From: Terriglobus saanensis SP1PR4
GTDB lineage: Bacteria > Acidobacteriota > Terriglobia > Terriglobales > Acidobacteriaceae
Assembly: GCF_000179915.2 (NCBI RefSeq)
Contig: NC_014963.1
Span: 2,542,001 to 2,606,000, forward strand
Direction of reading: 5' to 3'
DNA: 64,000 nucleotides
Each line of letters opens with the position of its first letter. Within the stretch, counting starts at the first letter, position 1. Both the position numbers and the translations under genes were made by a program. The notes under the pieces are model-generated. The model was not told the origin of the DNA, ran no database searches, and worked only from the letters and a program-made list of their open reading frames with translations. Below, in pieces: positions 34,645 through 43,581 of the stretch.

Positions 34645-36047
34645 AGCAAAAGCACATCCTCGTCGTAGATGACGACAGCAGCCTGCGGCGTGTGATGAAG
34701 ATGCAGCTGGAAGAGGCAGGCTACGAAGTCTCACTTGCCTCCGATGGTGAAGAAGCCTGGATCAAGCTGCAGGAGACGGAGCCTTACCTCGTCATTACGG
34801 ACCTCCGCATGCCGACCACAGGGCTTGAGCTTCTACGCTGTATTACGAAGGAAGGCCTGCAGACCACAGTGATTGTGATCACAGCGTTCGGGACTGTAGA
34901 GACAGCCGTGGAAGCCATGAAGCTGGGTGCATACGACTACGTTACGAAGCCTGTGGACTTCGATGCCCTTCTGGTGGTCGTACATCGGGCCATGGAGAGG
35001 CAGAACCTGCTGGAAGAAGTGCGCAACCTGCGTTCCGCGCTCGATGCGCGTTATGGCTTCGAAGGCATCGTTGGTCAATCCAAGAGCTTTCTCCGCGTCC
35101 TCGATCAGGCGGCCCGCGTCTCGCAGCGAGACACTACGGTGCTGATTGAAGGAGAGACGGGGACGGGCAAAGAGTTGGTCGCACGCGCCATCCATCACAA
35201 CAGTCAGCGACGAAATCGTCCTTTCATCGCGATCAACTGCGGTGCCATTCCACATGAACTCGTGGAGTCGGAACTCTTCGGCTATACACGCGGCGCTTTC
35301 ACAGGAGCGGTGGCCCACAAACAGGGCCGCTTCGAAGCGGCAGATGGGGGCACCGTTTTCCTTGATGAAGTCGGCGAGCTGCCGCTTGAGGCACAGGTAA
35401 AACTACTGCGTGTACTTCAAGGCGGTGAAGTTCCTAAAATTGGTGCGAATACGCCGATAAAGGTCGACGTACGCGTGATCACGGCAACCCATCGCAACCT
35501 TGCAGCGATGGTGGAGGACGGCACGTTTCGCGAGGATCTTTATTACCGCCTGGCCGTGGTGCCGCTGCGGATACCGCCGCTTCGCGAACGCAGGGAGGAC
35601 ATTCCCGGCCTCATTGAAGCATTGTTCCTGCGAGCGAAGAAGCTGCATCATCTGGAGCAGGTAACGCTTTCATCGGGCGTCCGCCGCCGCATGACGGCCT
35701 ATAGCTGGCCCGGCAATGTGCGGCAGATGGAAAACGTCATTGAGCGCTTGCTCGTCCTCTCCGCATCCGATCTCATCACCGAAGAAGATCTGCCGGAAGA
35801 GTTGACGAGTGCTTCTGCAAACAACGTGAGCACGGCAGATTTTTGGCGCGATCTGCCGGAGCAAGGCATCAGTCTTGAAGCAGTGGAACGCAACCTGATC
35901 TGCCGAGCGCTGGAGCGCTGCGGGGGAAACCAGACCCATGCCGCGCGTTTCCTCGACATAAGCCGTCGCACGCTCATCTATCGCATGGAGAAGCACGGCC
36001 TCGCTTCCGCAGAAGCGACGACGGCAGACAATCCTTCCCAGGGATAA
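34641..36047 (+). CDS. sigma-54-dependent response regulator, NtrC family
   Basis: A 468-residue activator: receiver domain (HILVVDDDSSLRR, phosphoacceptor Asp in LVITDLRMP, conserved Lys in YVTKPVD), AAA+ domain with Walker A (GETGTGKE), the GAFTGA loop that contacts sigma-54 (GYTRGAFTGAVAHKQGRFE), Walker B (GGTVFLDEVGEL), and a Fis-type helix-turn-helix at the end (CGGNQTHAARFLDISRRTLIYRM). It overlaps the kinase gene by four bases (ATGA). A -24/-12 promoter lies ahead of the kinase gene; I did not find an equally good one facing the efflux operon, so control of that operon is inferred from position. Confidence 0.93.
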   Translation: MKQKHILVVDDDSSLRRVMKMQLEEAGYEVSLASDGEEAWIKLQETEPYLVITDLRMPTTGLELLRCITKEGLQTTVIVITAFGTVETAVEAMKLGAYDYVTKPVDFDALLVVVHRAMERQNLLEEVRNLRSALDARYGFEGIVGQSKSFLRVLDQAARVSQRDTTVLIEGETGTGKELVARAIHHNSQRRNRPFIAINCGAIPHELVESELFGYTRGAFTGAVAHKQGRFEAADGGTVFLDEVGELPLEAQVKLLRVLQGGEVPKIGANTPIKVDVRVITATHRNLAAMVEDGTFREDLYYRLAVVPLRIPPLRERREDIPGLIEALFLRAKKLHHLEQVTLSSGVRRRMTAYSWPGNVRQMENVIERLLVLSASDLITEEDLPEELTSASANNVSTADFWRDLPEQGISLEAVERNLICRALERCGGNQTHAARFLDISRRTLIYRMEKHGLASAEATTADNPSQG

Positions 36048-36101
36048 GGCTGGTACGGTCTAAACTAAAGGCGTTCTGGCGGAAAAATCGAGGAGAGCAG
36101 C

Positions 36102-36689
36102 ATGAAAGTTTTGAGCGAAATCTGGCTGGTACGGCATGGAGAGACAGAATGGAGCCTCTCCGGAGCACACACCAGCAGAACCGACATCCCTCTTACCGAG
36201 CAAGGGAAAGAGAGAGCCGTGACACTCAAGCCGTACCTGGCACGACAGGATTTTTCGCTCGTCCTGACGAGCCCACGGCAGCGCGCTCAGGAGACCTGCA
36301 AGCTCGCGGGGATGGGCGATCAGGCAGAGGTCGATGCCAATCTCGCCGAGTGGGATTACGGGATCTACGAAGGACGCACGACGCCTGAGATTCGCAAAGA
36401 ACATCCCGGATGGTCTGTTTGGAACGACCCGATTCCTGAAGGCGAGAGCCTTCCTCAGGTGGCTGCGCGCGCCGAAAAAGTGATTTCAAAAGCGAAGGCG
36501 GCGGGCGGAAAGGTGTTGATCTTCTCGCACGCGCACTTCCTGCGTATCCTCACGGCGTGCTGGATGGAATTGCCCCCGTCGAACGGAAAATCGCTGGCGC
36601 TAACGACTGGTTCCCTCAGCATTCTTGGCTACGAACGAGAAACGCCCGTTCTTCGCCTCTGGAATCGGTCCTTCGAGACTTCACTCTAA
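36102..36689 (+). CDS. histidine phosphatase-family protein
   Basis: A 195-residue phosphoglycerate-mutase-like phosphatase. The catalytic LVRHGETEWSLSG motif carries the nucleophilic His, the conserved Arg is in LTSPRQRAQET, Glu in LAEWDYGIYEG and the second His in IFSHAHFLR. GAGGAGAG lies ahead of the ATG. Members dephosphorylate sugar phosphates or small metabolites; some are alpha-ribazole phosphatases, but no cobalamin genes are near. It stands alone between the two-component genes and the membrane module. Substrate unknown. Confidence 0.88.
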   Translation: MKVLSEIWLVRHGETEWSLSGAHTSRTDIPLTEQGKERAVTLKPYLARQDFSLVLTSPRQRAQETCKLAGMGDQAEVDANLAEWDYGIYEGRTTPEIRKEHPGWSVWNDPIPEGESLPQVAARAEKVISKAKAAGGKVLIFSHAHFLRILTACWMELPPSNGKSLALTTGSLSILGYERETPVLRLWNRSFETSL

Positions 36690-36758
36690 ATTTGTTGAAT
36701 TTGGAAAGGAGATCTGGTAACGAAACTATTTTTTTGATATTTCTTATCCGACCGAGGA

Positions 36759-36804
36759 ATAAACCTGATGATTCAGGTTTATGTCAGCACCATGAGGTGT
36801 TGGT
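36759..36804. promoter_or_regulatory. two tandem inverted repeats upstream of the membrane module
   Basis: First repeat: perfect 10-base arms ATAAACCTGA / TCAGGTTTAT with a TGAT loop (36759-36782). Second: CAGCACC / GGTGTTG with an ATGA loop (36785-36802, one G-T pair). Neither is followed by a T run, so they look more like operators or leader structure than a terminator. They lie 57-100 bases ahead of the membrane-protein start. Confidence 0.45.
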
Positions 36805-36858
36805 CACGCTAGGATAGATGCCCTCCTCAAAATTTCTTTCGAGCGAAGGAAGGGTTCA

Positions 36859-38073
36859 TTGGCTACTCATATCGGTGTGCAGGCGATAAGTTCTTTAGAC
36901 ACTTACCCAACAAGTACAGAGTCCAGCCAACAAATTGCGTCCACCACACGGATGCCCTGGTACCTCTGGTGCATTGCCTTGGCAGCCACCTGCAATACGG
37001 TAGGCATCCCCTGGGACATCTCCTGGCACCGCACCATTGGTCGGGATAGTTTCTGGAACCCTGCGCATGTAACGATCTATCTTTCCGCCGTTTTTGCGAT
37101 CTTAGCGTGCTCCTATCTCATTCTTCCGACGACCTTTCGCAGGAACTCTCCATTCCGTCCCTTCTCTGTTCGCGTACTTGGCCTCCGCGGCCCACTCGGT
37201 GCTTTTGTCGCGGCCTGGGGCGGCATTGCTATGCTGACCTCTGCTCCCTTCGATGACTGGTGGCACAATGCCTACGGTCTCGATGTAAGACTCGTCAGCC
37301 CGCCGCACACGCTCCTGTTCTTTGGTCTGCGAGGGATCAGCATCGGTTCGATCCTTCTGGTTGCGACCTACGTGAATCGCGCCGCGTCGCATGGAGATGA
37401 AGCTGCCTACCGTGCGGGGCAGCGGATGCTGCTCTATCTCGGCACTCTTCTCGTGATCGATATCTCGATCTTCCTTATCGATTTCGATTCGTTTATCAAG
37501 TGGCACTCGCGGAGTCCTTACACGACGATCGCTCTTACGATCTTTCCCGTACTCGCGATGATGGCGGGAAGTTTACGGCATCGTTGGACGGCAACGATTC
37601 TGACCGGCGGGTATATGCTCTTCAACATCGCCGAGATTCTCTTCCTTCCACTTTTTCCAGCCCAGCCGAGGCTGGGCCCGGTCTACAATCCCGTGACCCA
37701 TATGATTCCTATGGAGTTTCCGATCCTGCTGATCGTCGTGGGAGTAGCGATTGACCTTGTGCGGCAACGCTTTGCAGGATGGCCCTCGCTCACCGACACG
37801 TTCATCGCCAGCACGCTTTCGATTGCATCTCTGGCGGCAGTCAGTTGGCCTTTTGCGAACTTCCTCATGAGTCCCGCCGCACGCAACCGTTTCTTCGGAA
37901 CGATGTATCAGTCTTACTTTGCTCGGCCTGAACGCATTCTCCACCCGCGTTTTGATCTGCCCGAGCACGGCCTGCAGTTTTTCGTGAGTCTCTTGATTGC
38001 GGTTTTGTTCGGCACGGCCACTTTATGGATAGGGGCCCGCCTCGGTCGCTGGGTCCAAGGGCTTCAAAGATGA
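36859..38073 (+). CDS. polytopic membrane protein of unknown function
   Basis: A 404-residue protein with about ten predicted membrane helices. Conserved-looking polar and aromatic motifs sit at helix ends: IPWDISWHRTIGRDSFWNPAHVTIYLSA near the N-terminus, APFDDWWHNAYGLDVRLVSPPHTLLFFG in the middle and a final YFARPERILHPRFDLPEHG. The concentration of His, Trp and Asp suggests metal or haem handling or a redox role rather than simple transport, but this is inference. The start is TTG 36859, backed by GAAGGAAGGG just upstream. Its stop overlaps the ATG of the next gene (ATGA), so both are made together. I do not recognise a named family. Confidence 0.8.
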   Translation: MATHIGVQAISSLDTYPTSTESSQQIASTTRMPWYLWCIALAATCNTVGIPWDISWHRTIGRDSFWNPAHVTIYLSAVFAILACSYLILPTTFRRNSPFRPFSVRVLGLRGPLGAFVAAWGGIAMLTSAPFDDWWHNAYGLDVRLVSPPHTLLFFGLRGISIGSILLVATYVNRAASHGDEAAYRAGQRMLLYLGTLLVIDISIFLIDFDSFIKWHSRSPYTTIALTIFPVLAMMAGSLRHRWTATILTGGYMLFNIAEILFLPLFPAQPRLGPVYNPVTHMIPMEFPILLIVVGVAIDLVRQRFAGWPSLTDTFIASTLSIASLAAVSWPFANFLMSPAARNRFFGTMYQSYFARPERILHPRFDLPEHGLQFFVSLLIAVLFGTATLWIGARLGRWVQGLQR

Positions 38074-39563
38074 GCACGCGCAACCTTCCCACTTGCCTTC
38101 TCTTACTTCTCCTCACACTCTGCACTCTTCCCGCGTACGCCCACGTCGGCAGCAAAGATATCTTTGAAGAAGTCTCGAAAGGCCCCTACAAACTCTACGT
38201 CACGATTCGTACGCCTACAGTGATTCCAGGGGTGGCCACCGTGGAGATACGATCCAGTGGCACTCTTCCAGACAGGATCGAGGCTACGGCGACGCCCATG
38301 ACTGGTCCCGCCGCAGAACACCCTCCTGCGCCAGATATTCTGCAGTCGTCAAAGGAGGATCCCCATTTTTACACGGGCACTCTCTGGATCATGGCGTCCG
38401 GCTCATGGGAGGTCCGATTTTCGATCCACGGCGCATCCGGTAGTCAAACGGTGGCGATCCCGGTTCCAGCTTCCGCGCTCTCTACTCTGGCGATGAAACG
38501 CGGCGTCGCCGTCTCGCTTGTTCTCCTGGGAACCTTTCTCGTCCTGGGCATGGCAGGCATCTTCGGCGCCGCTGTCCGCGAAAGCAGCCTGGTGCCGGAT
38601 GCGACACCCAGTCCTGCCGGACGGCGGAAGGCGCTTCTGGTCACTGTCGTCACTTTCGCGGTGATCTGCGCGCTCTTATGGAAGGCCAACAAGTGGTGGA
38701 ATGTCGAAGCCGCTCTGGCTTCGATGAAGATCTACCGTCCTCTCTCGATGACGCCCGAGCTGCGGGGCGATTCGCTAAGCCTCATCCTCGGCAACCCCGG
38801 CGCAGAGCAGAAGGAACAAACGCAGCAGCGCTCGAACCATGACTTCATCCCTGACCATGGCAAAATGATGCATCTGTATGTCATCCGTCAGCCCGACTTG
38901 GACGTTGCTTTTCATCTTCATCCCACACTCCACGGCTCTGAGTTCGATCTCGATCTGCCGCAGATGCCGCCCGGTCACTACTCCTTGTATGGCGATGTGG
39001 TGCATGCCAATGGCTTTCCGGAAACTCTGGTAAGTTCGATCGACATCCCCACAACGCAACACGGCGTTGCGCTTGCTGCAGACGATGCTGGAGGATCCCC
39101 TGCCCCCTTGAGCGCAGGCATGCTTGGGCCACGATATCCCCTGCCCGACGGTTACACCATGGTGTGGTCCCAGCCCGCATCCCTCACGGCGAACACCGGG
39201 TACTCTCTGCACTTCCGCCTGCTCGATCCGTCGGGCGCAGACGTCAAGGATATGCAGCCCTATCTTGGTATGGCGGGACACGCTGCTTTCGTCAAGACGG
39301 ACGGCACCGTCTTTGCGCACGTCCATCCCGAGGGCTCAGCCGCCATGGCCGCCATGATGCTTGCCAATAACGGTGGCAGCAACTCGGAGATGCCCGAGGG
39401 TCAAAGCATGTCGGAAATGCCGGGCATGTCTACAGGGCCTGCAGTGACCAATGCCGTAGAGTTTCCCTACGGCTTCCCCAGTGCCGGTCGATACCGCATC
39501 TTTGTGCAGATGAAGCACGGCAACACTGTGGAGACAGGCGCCTTCGACGCGATGGTCCATTAG
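38070..39563 (+). CDS. exported membrane protein with His/Met-rich periplasmic domain
   Basis: A 497-residue protein: signal peptide (LLLLLLTLCTLPAYAH, with His at the predicted mature end), a beta-sandwich resembling FixH/YtkA domains (PYKLYVTIRTPTVIPGVATVEI), two membrane helices (about residues 140-160 and 180-197), then a large external region with HGKMMHLYVIRQPDLDVAFHLHPTLHG, a second such domain (MAGHAAFVKTDGTVFAHVHPEG) and a Met-rich stretch (MPEGQSMSEMPGMSTG). Mature N-terminal His and HxH/Met-rich motifs are typical of periplasmic copper proteins, so copper handling is a reasonable inference. Co-translated with the preceding membrane protein. No enzymatic motif is seen. Confidence 0.8.
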   Translation: MSTRNLPTCLLLLLLTLCTLPAYAHVGSKDIFEEVSKGPYKLYVTIRTPTVIPGVATVEIRSSGTLPDRIEATATPMTGPAAEHPPAPDILQSSKEDPHFYTGTLWIMASGSWEVRFSIHGASGSQTVAIPVPASALSTLAMKRGVAVSLVLLGTFLVLGMAGIFGAAVRESSLVPDATPSPAGRRKALLVTVVTFAVICALLWKANKWWNVEAALASMKIYRPLSMTPELRGDSLSLILGNPGAEQKEQTQQRSNHDFIPDHGKMMHLYVIRQPDLDVAFHLHPTLHGSEFDLDLPQMPPGHYSLYGDVVHANGFPETLVSSIDIPTTQHGVALAADDAGGSPAPLSAGMLGPRYPLPDGYTMVWSQPASLTANTGYSLHFRLLDPSGADVKDMQPYLGMAGHAAFVKTDGTVFAHVHPEGSAAMAAMMLANNGGSNSEMPEGQSMSEMPGMSTGPAVTNAVEFPYGFPSAGRYRIFVQMKHGNTVETGAFDAMVH

Positions 39564-39614
39564 GATTCGCTGCCTCATTTGAGACATGCCGCCGAGTAAG
39601 ATCATAGAAACAAG

Positions 39615-40223
39615 ATGATGAACGCTCTGCGCAAACCCATAGAAGTCTCTGCGAAAAGTAAGGTCACCCCTCCGCACGACCCGGGCGGTAAATCAAAACC
39701 ACGATGGCCGGCGGATTCGAACATCAGTGCGCACTTCTCTCCCTGCAAGCGCTATCGCTATACGCTCACAGAGATTTGGGATTCGCAGCTTTCACCCATT
39801 ATGTGGCTGCTGATGAATCCCTCCGTGGCCAGTGTCGAACACGCAGATCCAACGCTCATTCGGACCGGGCGGTACGCTCGCCTTTGGGGATACGGCGGCC
39901 AGTTGGTCGGGAATGTCCACGCCTACCGCACGACCGACAAGCACAAGCTTCTTGATGTGGATGACCCGGAAGGCCCGGAGAATGTTAATGCCCTTGTTCA
40001 CATGGCAAAGCAAGCGGGAAGGGTGATCCTTGCCTATGGGCAGCCGCCGAAGGTGCTCCGTCCCAGATCGGCCGAAGTAGTTCAACTGCTGCGAGAGACA
40101 GGCGCTACGCTTCACCATCTGCGTCTCTCGAAAGATGGCTCGCCGTCTCATCCACTTTATCTCCCTGCAACGCTGGGTCCCACTCCCCCTCTACCAAAGA
40201 CAAGTGTTCTTGCGGCCGGTTGA
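39615..40223 (+). CDS. DUF1643-family protein
   Basis: A protein of about 202 residues carrying the DUF1643 core: RYRYTLTEIWD, the WLLMNPSVASVEHADPTL signature, and RLWGYGGQLVGNVHAYRTTD. DUF1643 proteins are cytosolic, widespread and of unknown function; some lie near restriction or DNA-modification genes, but nothing of that kind is here. The N-terminal 40 residues are low-complexity and the true start may be downstream. It follows the exported protein gene by about 50 bases. Confidence 0.82.
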   Translation: MMNALRKPIEVSAKSKVTPPHDPGGKSKPRWPADSNISAHFSPCKRYRYTLTEIWDSQLSPIMWLLMNPSVASVEHADPTLIRTGRYARLWGYGGQLVGNVHAYRTTDKHKLLDVDDPEGPENVNALVHMAKQAGRVILAYGQPPKVLRPRSAEVVQLLRETGATLHHLRLSKDGSPSHPLYLPATLGPTPPLPKTSVLAAG

Positions 40224-40269
40224 GAGGCTCATGATTTGAGCCTCTCAACGCCTGCTTCAGTTCAGTAGA

Positions 40270-41325
40270 TTACGGGCGCGCCTCATAGACCAGATTGAAG
40301 GGTGTTTCTGTGGCGCGGCGAAAGCGTGTAAACCCGCCCTGCATGACTGCTTCGCGAATGCGCTTCTCACCTGCCTGCGCTCCGAGGCACATTGCGCCAT
40401 CCTGCGAACGCGAAGCTGGCGTGCAGATGAACGAAGACGCCGAGTAGAAGATGCGTCCGACGGGATTGAGATTTTCTTCGAGCCGATCGTTCGCGAACGG
40501 CTCAACCACCATCCAGGTCCCATCTGGCCCCAGGCTTTTCAGAACATGGCTAGACGCACCGATCGGATTGCCCATGTCATGCAGGCAATCAAAAAATGTG
40601 ACCAAGTCATAATTCTTGCCGGGATAGGCCGTGGAACTCGCTACCTCAAAGTGCACGCGATCGGCAACACCCGCGCGGGCTGCAGCGTCGTTCGCGTAGC
40701 GGATCGACGGTTCGTGATAGTCGAAGCCAGCGAACGTCGCATTGGGATAGGCCTGCGCCATGATGATGGTGGAAGCTCCGTGTCCACAGCCAACATCGGC
40801 GACCTGGGCGCCAGCTTTGAGCTTGTGCTCCACTCCTTCAAGAGACGGAATCCAGCTTTTGACCAGATTAGCCGCGTAACCTGGGCGGAAGAAGCGCTCG
40901 GTGCCACGGAACAACGCCGCATCGTGCTGATGCCAGCCAAACCCCTCTCCGGTCTGAAAGACCGCGATCATCTTTGGGATGGCGCTAAAGTGCGCAGTCG
41001 CAAATTCAAATGCACCTGGAATAAACGCTGGTCCGTCTTCTACGGTAAGAGCGAACGCCTGTTCTTCAGTGAGGCTGAAGTTGTCCGTTGCGGGATCGTA
41101 CTGTACATATCCACTCGCAGCTTGTGCGGAGAGCCATTCGCGCACATACCGCGCATCTGTTCCCGTCTTCTTCGCTAATCCATCGGCTGAAAGTGGTCCA
41201 TCGGTCAACGCCTTATACAGACCGAGTTTATCGCCGACCACCACGGTTGCGGCGTGCATCACAGCACCGAAATCATGGACGAAGTTGCCCATGAACGCTT
41301 CTAATTTGACTTGGTCGATTGCCAT
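40270..41325 (-). CDS. class I SAM-dependent methyltransferase with winged-helix N-terminus
   Basis: A 351-residue protein: an N-terminal dimerisation/winged-helix domain (GDKLGLYKALTDGPLSADGLAKKTGTDARYVREWLSAQAASGYV), then a Rossmann methyltransferase with motif I VADVGCGHGASTIIMA, an acidic loop GFDYHEPSI and motif LVTFFDCLHDM. The layout resembles O-methyltransferases and the Rv2258c type of mycobacterial enzyme. AGGAG precedes ATG 41325; the longer frame to 41415 has no support. The gene is monocistronic. Substrate is not deducible; a role in secondary metabolism is possible but no biosynthetic neighbours are present. Confidence 0.86.
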   Translation of the reverse strand: MAIDQVKLEAFMGNFVHDFGAVMHAATVVVGDKLGLYKALTDGPLSADGLAKKTGTDARYVREWLSAQAASGYVQYDPATDNFSLTEEQAFALTVEDGPAFIPGAFEFATAHFSAIPKMIAVFQTGEGFGWHQHDAALFRGTERFFRPGYAANLVKSWIPSLEGVEHKLKAGAQVADVGCGHGASTIIMAQAYPNATFAGFDYHEPSIRYANDAAARAGVADRVHFEVASSTAYPGKNYDLVTFFDCLHDMGNPIGASSHVLKSLGPDGTWMVVEPFANDRLEENLNPVGRIFYSASSFICTPASRSQDGAMCLGAQAGEKRIREAVMQGGFTRFRRATETPFNLVYEARP

Positions 41326-41641
41326 GAAATCTCCTTGGCTGGGGAGTTTCTTCGATTGCAGATCGCACAAGAATTTTCCAAAGGAAGAGGGAGAGTAAAC
41401 AAAACCTCTCGACACTTCCTATCGGTCTACCTCAAAGTGATTCCCAGCTCATAGAAAACAACACCGAAGGCGGAAGATTATTCGCAAAGCACCGGAAGTG
41501 GCAAGATTAATGTGCCATTTAAACCCGTCTGGCGATCCATTGCCTGCTGCCATTCCACGGTTGTCCTTGCAACCTCGTTCCCACGATCATGCTGTGAGAA
41601 CGAGGTTGTCTAGAGTTAGCCACCCCAGAATTCAGCAGACT
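41326..41641. other. intergenic region between methyltransferase and htpG
   Basis: About 316 bases with no credible gene. It must hold the methyltransferase promoter (minus strand) and contains one hairpin, listed separately, near the htpG end. Confidence 0.6.
41570..41608 (-). terminator. hairpin downstream of htpG
   Basis: Perfect 11-base arms CAACCTCGTTC (41570-41580) and GAACGAGGTTG (41598-41608) with a 17-base loop. It lies 34-72 bases beyond the htpG stop. There is no clear T run, so it may be a weak terminator or an mRNA-stabilising structure. Confidence 0.5.
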
Positions 41642-43513
41642 TTAGATCGACAGGCTCAAAATGCGATTGAGACGCTGCACGAAGATGGCGGGGTCTTGCA
41701 GCGGCACGCCTTCCATAAGGAGCGCCTGGTCAAAGAGCATCCATGCGGCATCTTCGGTGACGGCGCCATCGGAGTGCGCAAGCAGCTTCTTCACGATCTC
41801 GTGATCGGGGTTGATCTCGAGCGTAGGTTTGGTGGCGGGGAACTCCTTCTGTCCCATCGCACGCATCATCTGCTGCATCTGCATGGAGGGCTCCTCTTCG
41901 TCGGAGACGATGCAGGAAGGGCTATCTGCAAGCCGCACAGAGACCCGAACATCCTTGACACGGTCTCCCAGGGTGGTTTTCAGTTTGTCGAGTAAAGGCT
42001 TCAGTGCTTCGACATTCGTTGTCTCTGCCTCGGCATCGTCCTTCAAATCTTCACTCGTCGAAGCCTTGTTGACCGCCTTAATATCGAGGTCGCCGTACTT
42101 GTCGACCCCGGAGAAGACGATCTCATCGATCTCATCATCGAGAATCAGGACCTCGAAATCCTTCTTCCTGTAGATCTCCAGAAGAGGCGATTTGCTCAAC
42201 AGAGATTCAGCGCCGCCCGTGATGTAGTAGATGGCCTTCTGGCCCTCCTTCATGCGTGACTTCACTTCGGCGAGACTCGTAAGACCATCTGCCTTGGTGG
42301 ACTTAAAGCGCACCAGGTCTAGGAGCGTTTCGCGATTGGCGTAGTCGCCATACAGACCTTCTTTGAGGGGACGGTTGTACTCCTTGATAAAGGCCAGATA
42401 CTTCTCAGGATCGTTTGCTGCGATGCTCTTCAGTTCGGAAAGAATCTTTTTGACGCTTGCAGTGCGAATACTCGTAAGGACACGATTTTGTTGCAGAATC
42501 TCCCGGCTGACGTTGAGCGGAAGGTCTTCGCTGTCGATAATGCCACGCACGAAGCGCAGGTATTGCGGCAGCAGCTCTTTGGCGTCGTCCATGATGAAGA
42601 CACGCTTGACGTACAGCTTGACGCCTACCTTGTACTCCGCCTGATAGAGGTCCAGAGGGGCCTTTGAAGGAATGTAAAACAGCGTGGTGTAGTCGAGGGT
42701 CCCTTCCGCCCTGGTGTGAAACCAGAAGAGCGGATCCTGCGAATCACCGGAGATGGATTTGTACAGTTCCTTGTAATCCTCTTCCGTGAGTTCATTCTTG
42801 GGGCGACGCCAGAGAGCGCTGGCCACGTTGACCTGCTCGGTCGTGCGCGTCTTTTCCGACTTCTTCTCTGGTTCGTTCCATGAACTCTTGTCGTAAGTGA
42901 GGAAGATTGGGAAGGCAATGTGGTTGGAGTACTTCTTCACCACCTCCTGCAAGCGCCAGCTGTTCGCGTACTGTTTGCCCTCTTCATTGAAGTGAAGAAG
43001 GATCGTGGTTCCGGCTACGGCACGCTCCGCAGGCTCAATCTCAAAGCCAGTCTTGCCATCGCTTACCCAGCGCCACGCCTGCTCTTCGCCTGCCTTGCGG
43101 GAGACGACCTCGATCTTATCGGCAACCATGAAGGCGCTATAGAAGCCGACGCCAAACTGGCCGATAAGATTCGAATCCTTCTTCGCATCTCCGGAGAGCT
43201 GCGCAAGGAAATTCTTCGTCCCGGAACGGGCGATGGTACCCAGATGAGAGACCAGGTCCTCTTCGTTCATGCCGATGCCTGTGTCGGAGATCGTAAGGGT
43301 GCCGTTCTCTTCATCGAGTTCCAGGTCAATCCGCGGGTTGAAAAGAAGCGCTTTATAGACGTCATCTGTCAGCGTGAGATGGCGCAGCTTATCGAGCGCA
43401 TCGGAAGAGTTCGAGATCAATTCGCGCAGGAAGATCTCAGGGTGCGAATAGAGAGAGTGGATGATCAGTTGGAGCAGTTGACTGACTTCGGTCTGGAATT
43501 CACGTTTCGACAT
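41642..43513 (-). CDS. htpG: Hsp90-family chaperone HtpG
   Basis: A 623-residue ATP-dependent chaperone. N-terminal ATP-binding motifs are intact: FLRELISNSSDALDKLRHL (Glu and Asn of the Bergerat fold), ISDTGIGM, LGTIARSGTKNFL and IGQFGVGFYSAFMVADKI. The middle domain has the catalytic-loop Arg region (LPLNVSREILQQNRVL), and the C-terminal dimerisation domain is complete. The start ATG 43513 is preceded by a very short gap to the divergent hrpB gene, so promoters of the two must overlap. A hairpin follows the stop. Confidence 0.96.
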   Translation of the reverse strand: MSKREFQTEVSQLLQLIIHSLYSHPEIFLRELISNSSDALDKLRHLTLTDDVYKALLFNPRIDLELDEENGTLTISDTGIGMNEEDLVSHLGTIARSGTKNFLAQLSGDAKKDSNLIGQFGVGFYSAFMVADKIEVVSRKAGEEQAWRWVSDGKTGFEIEPAERAVAGTTILLHFNEEGKQYANSWRLQEVVKKYSNHIAFPIFLTYDKSSWNEPEKKSEKTRTTEQVNVASALWRRPKNELTEEDYKELYKSISGDSQDPLFWFHTRAEGTLDYTTLFYIPSKAPLDLYQAEYKVGVKLYVKRVFIMDDAKELLPQYLRFVRGIIDSEDLPLNVSREILQQNRVLTSIRTASVKKILSELKSIAANDPEKYLAFIKEYNRPLKEGLYGDYANRETLLDLVRFKSTKADGLTSLAEVKSRMKEGQKAIYYITGGAESLLSKSPLLEIYRKKDFEVLILDDEIDEIVFSGVDKYGDLDIKAVNKASTSEDLKDDAEAETTNVEALKPLLDKLKTTLGDRVKDVRVSVRLADSPSCIVSDEEEPSMQMQQMMRAMGQKEFPATKPTLEINPDHEIVKKLLAHSDGAVTEDAAWMLFDQALLMEGVPLQDPAIFVQRLNRILSLSI

Positions 43514-43581
43514 AACCCATTATAAAAACAGAATGGGGCGCCGCGTTGACTGCGACGAAGTGCCGTGTTCCGATTGTCCTA

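Noticed and set aside
39705-39735. tRNA-like T-loop word (GGATTCGAAC) in the DUF1643 gene
   Set aside because: No matching acceptor, D or anticodon arms around it; it sits inside a real coding frame.
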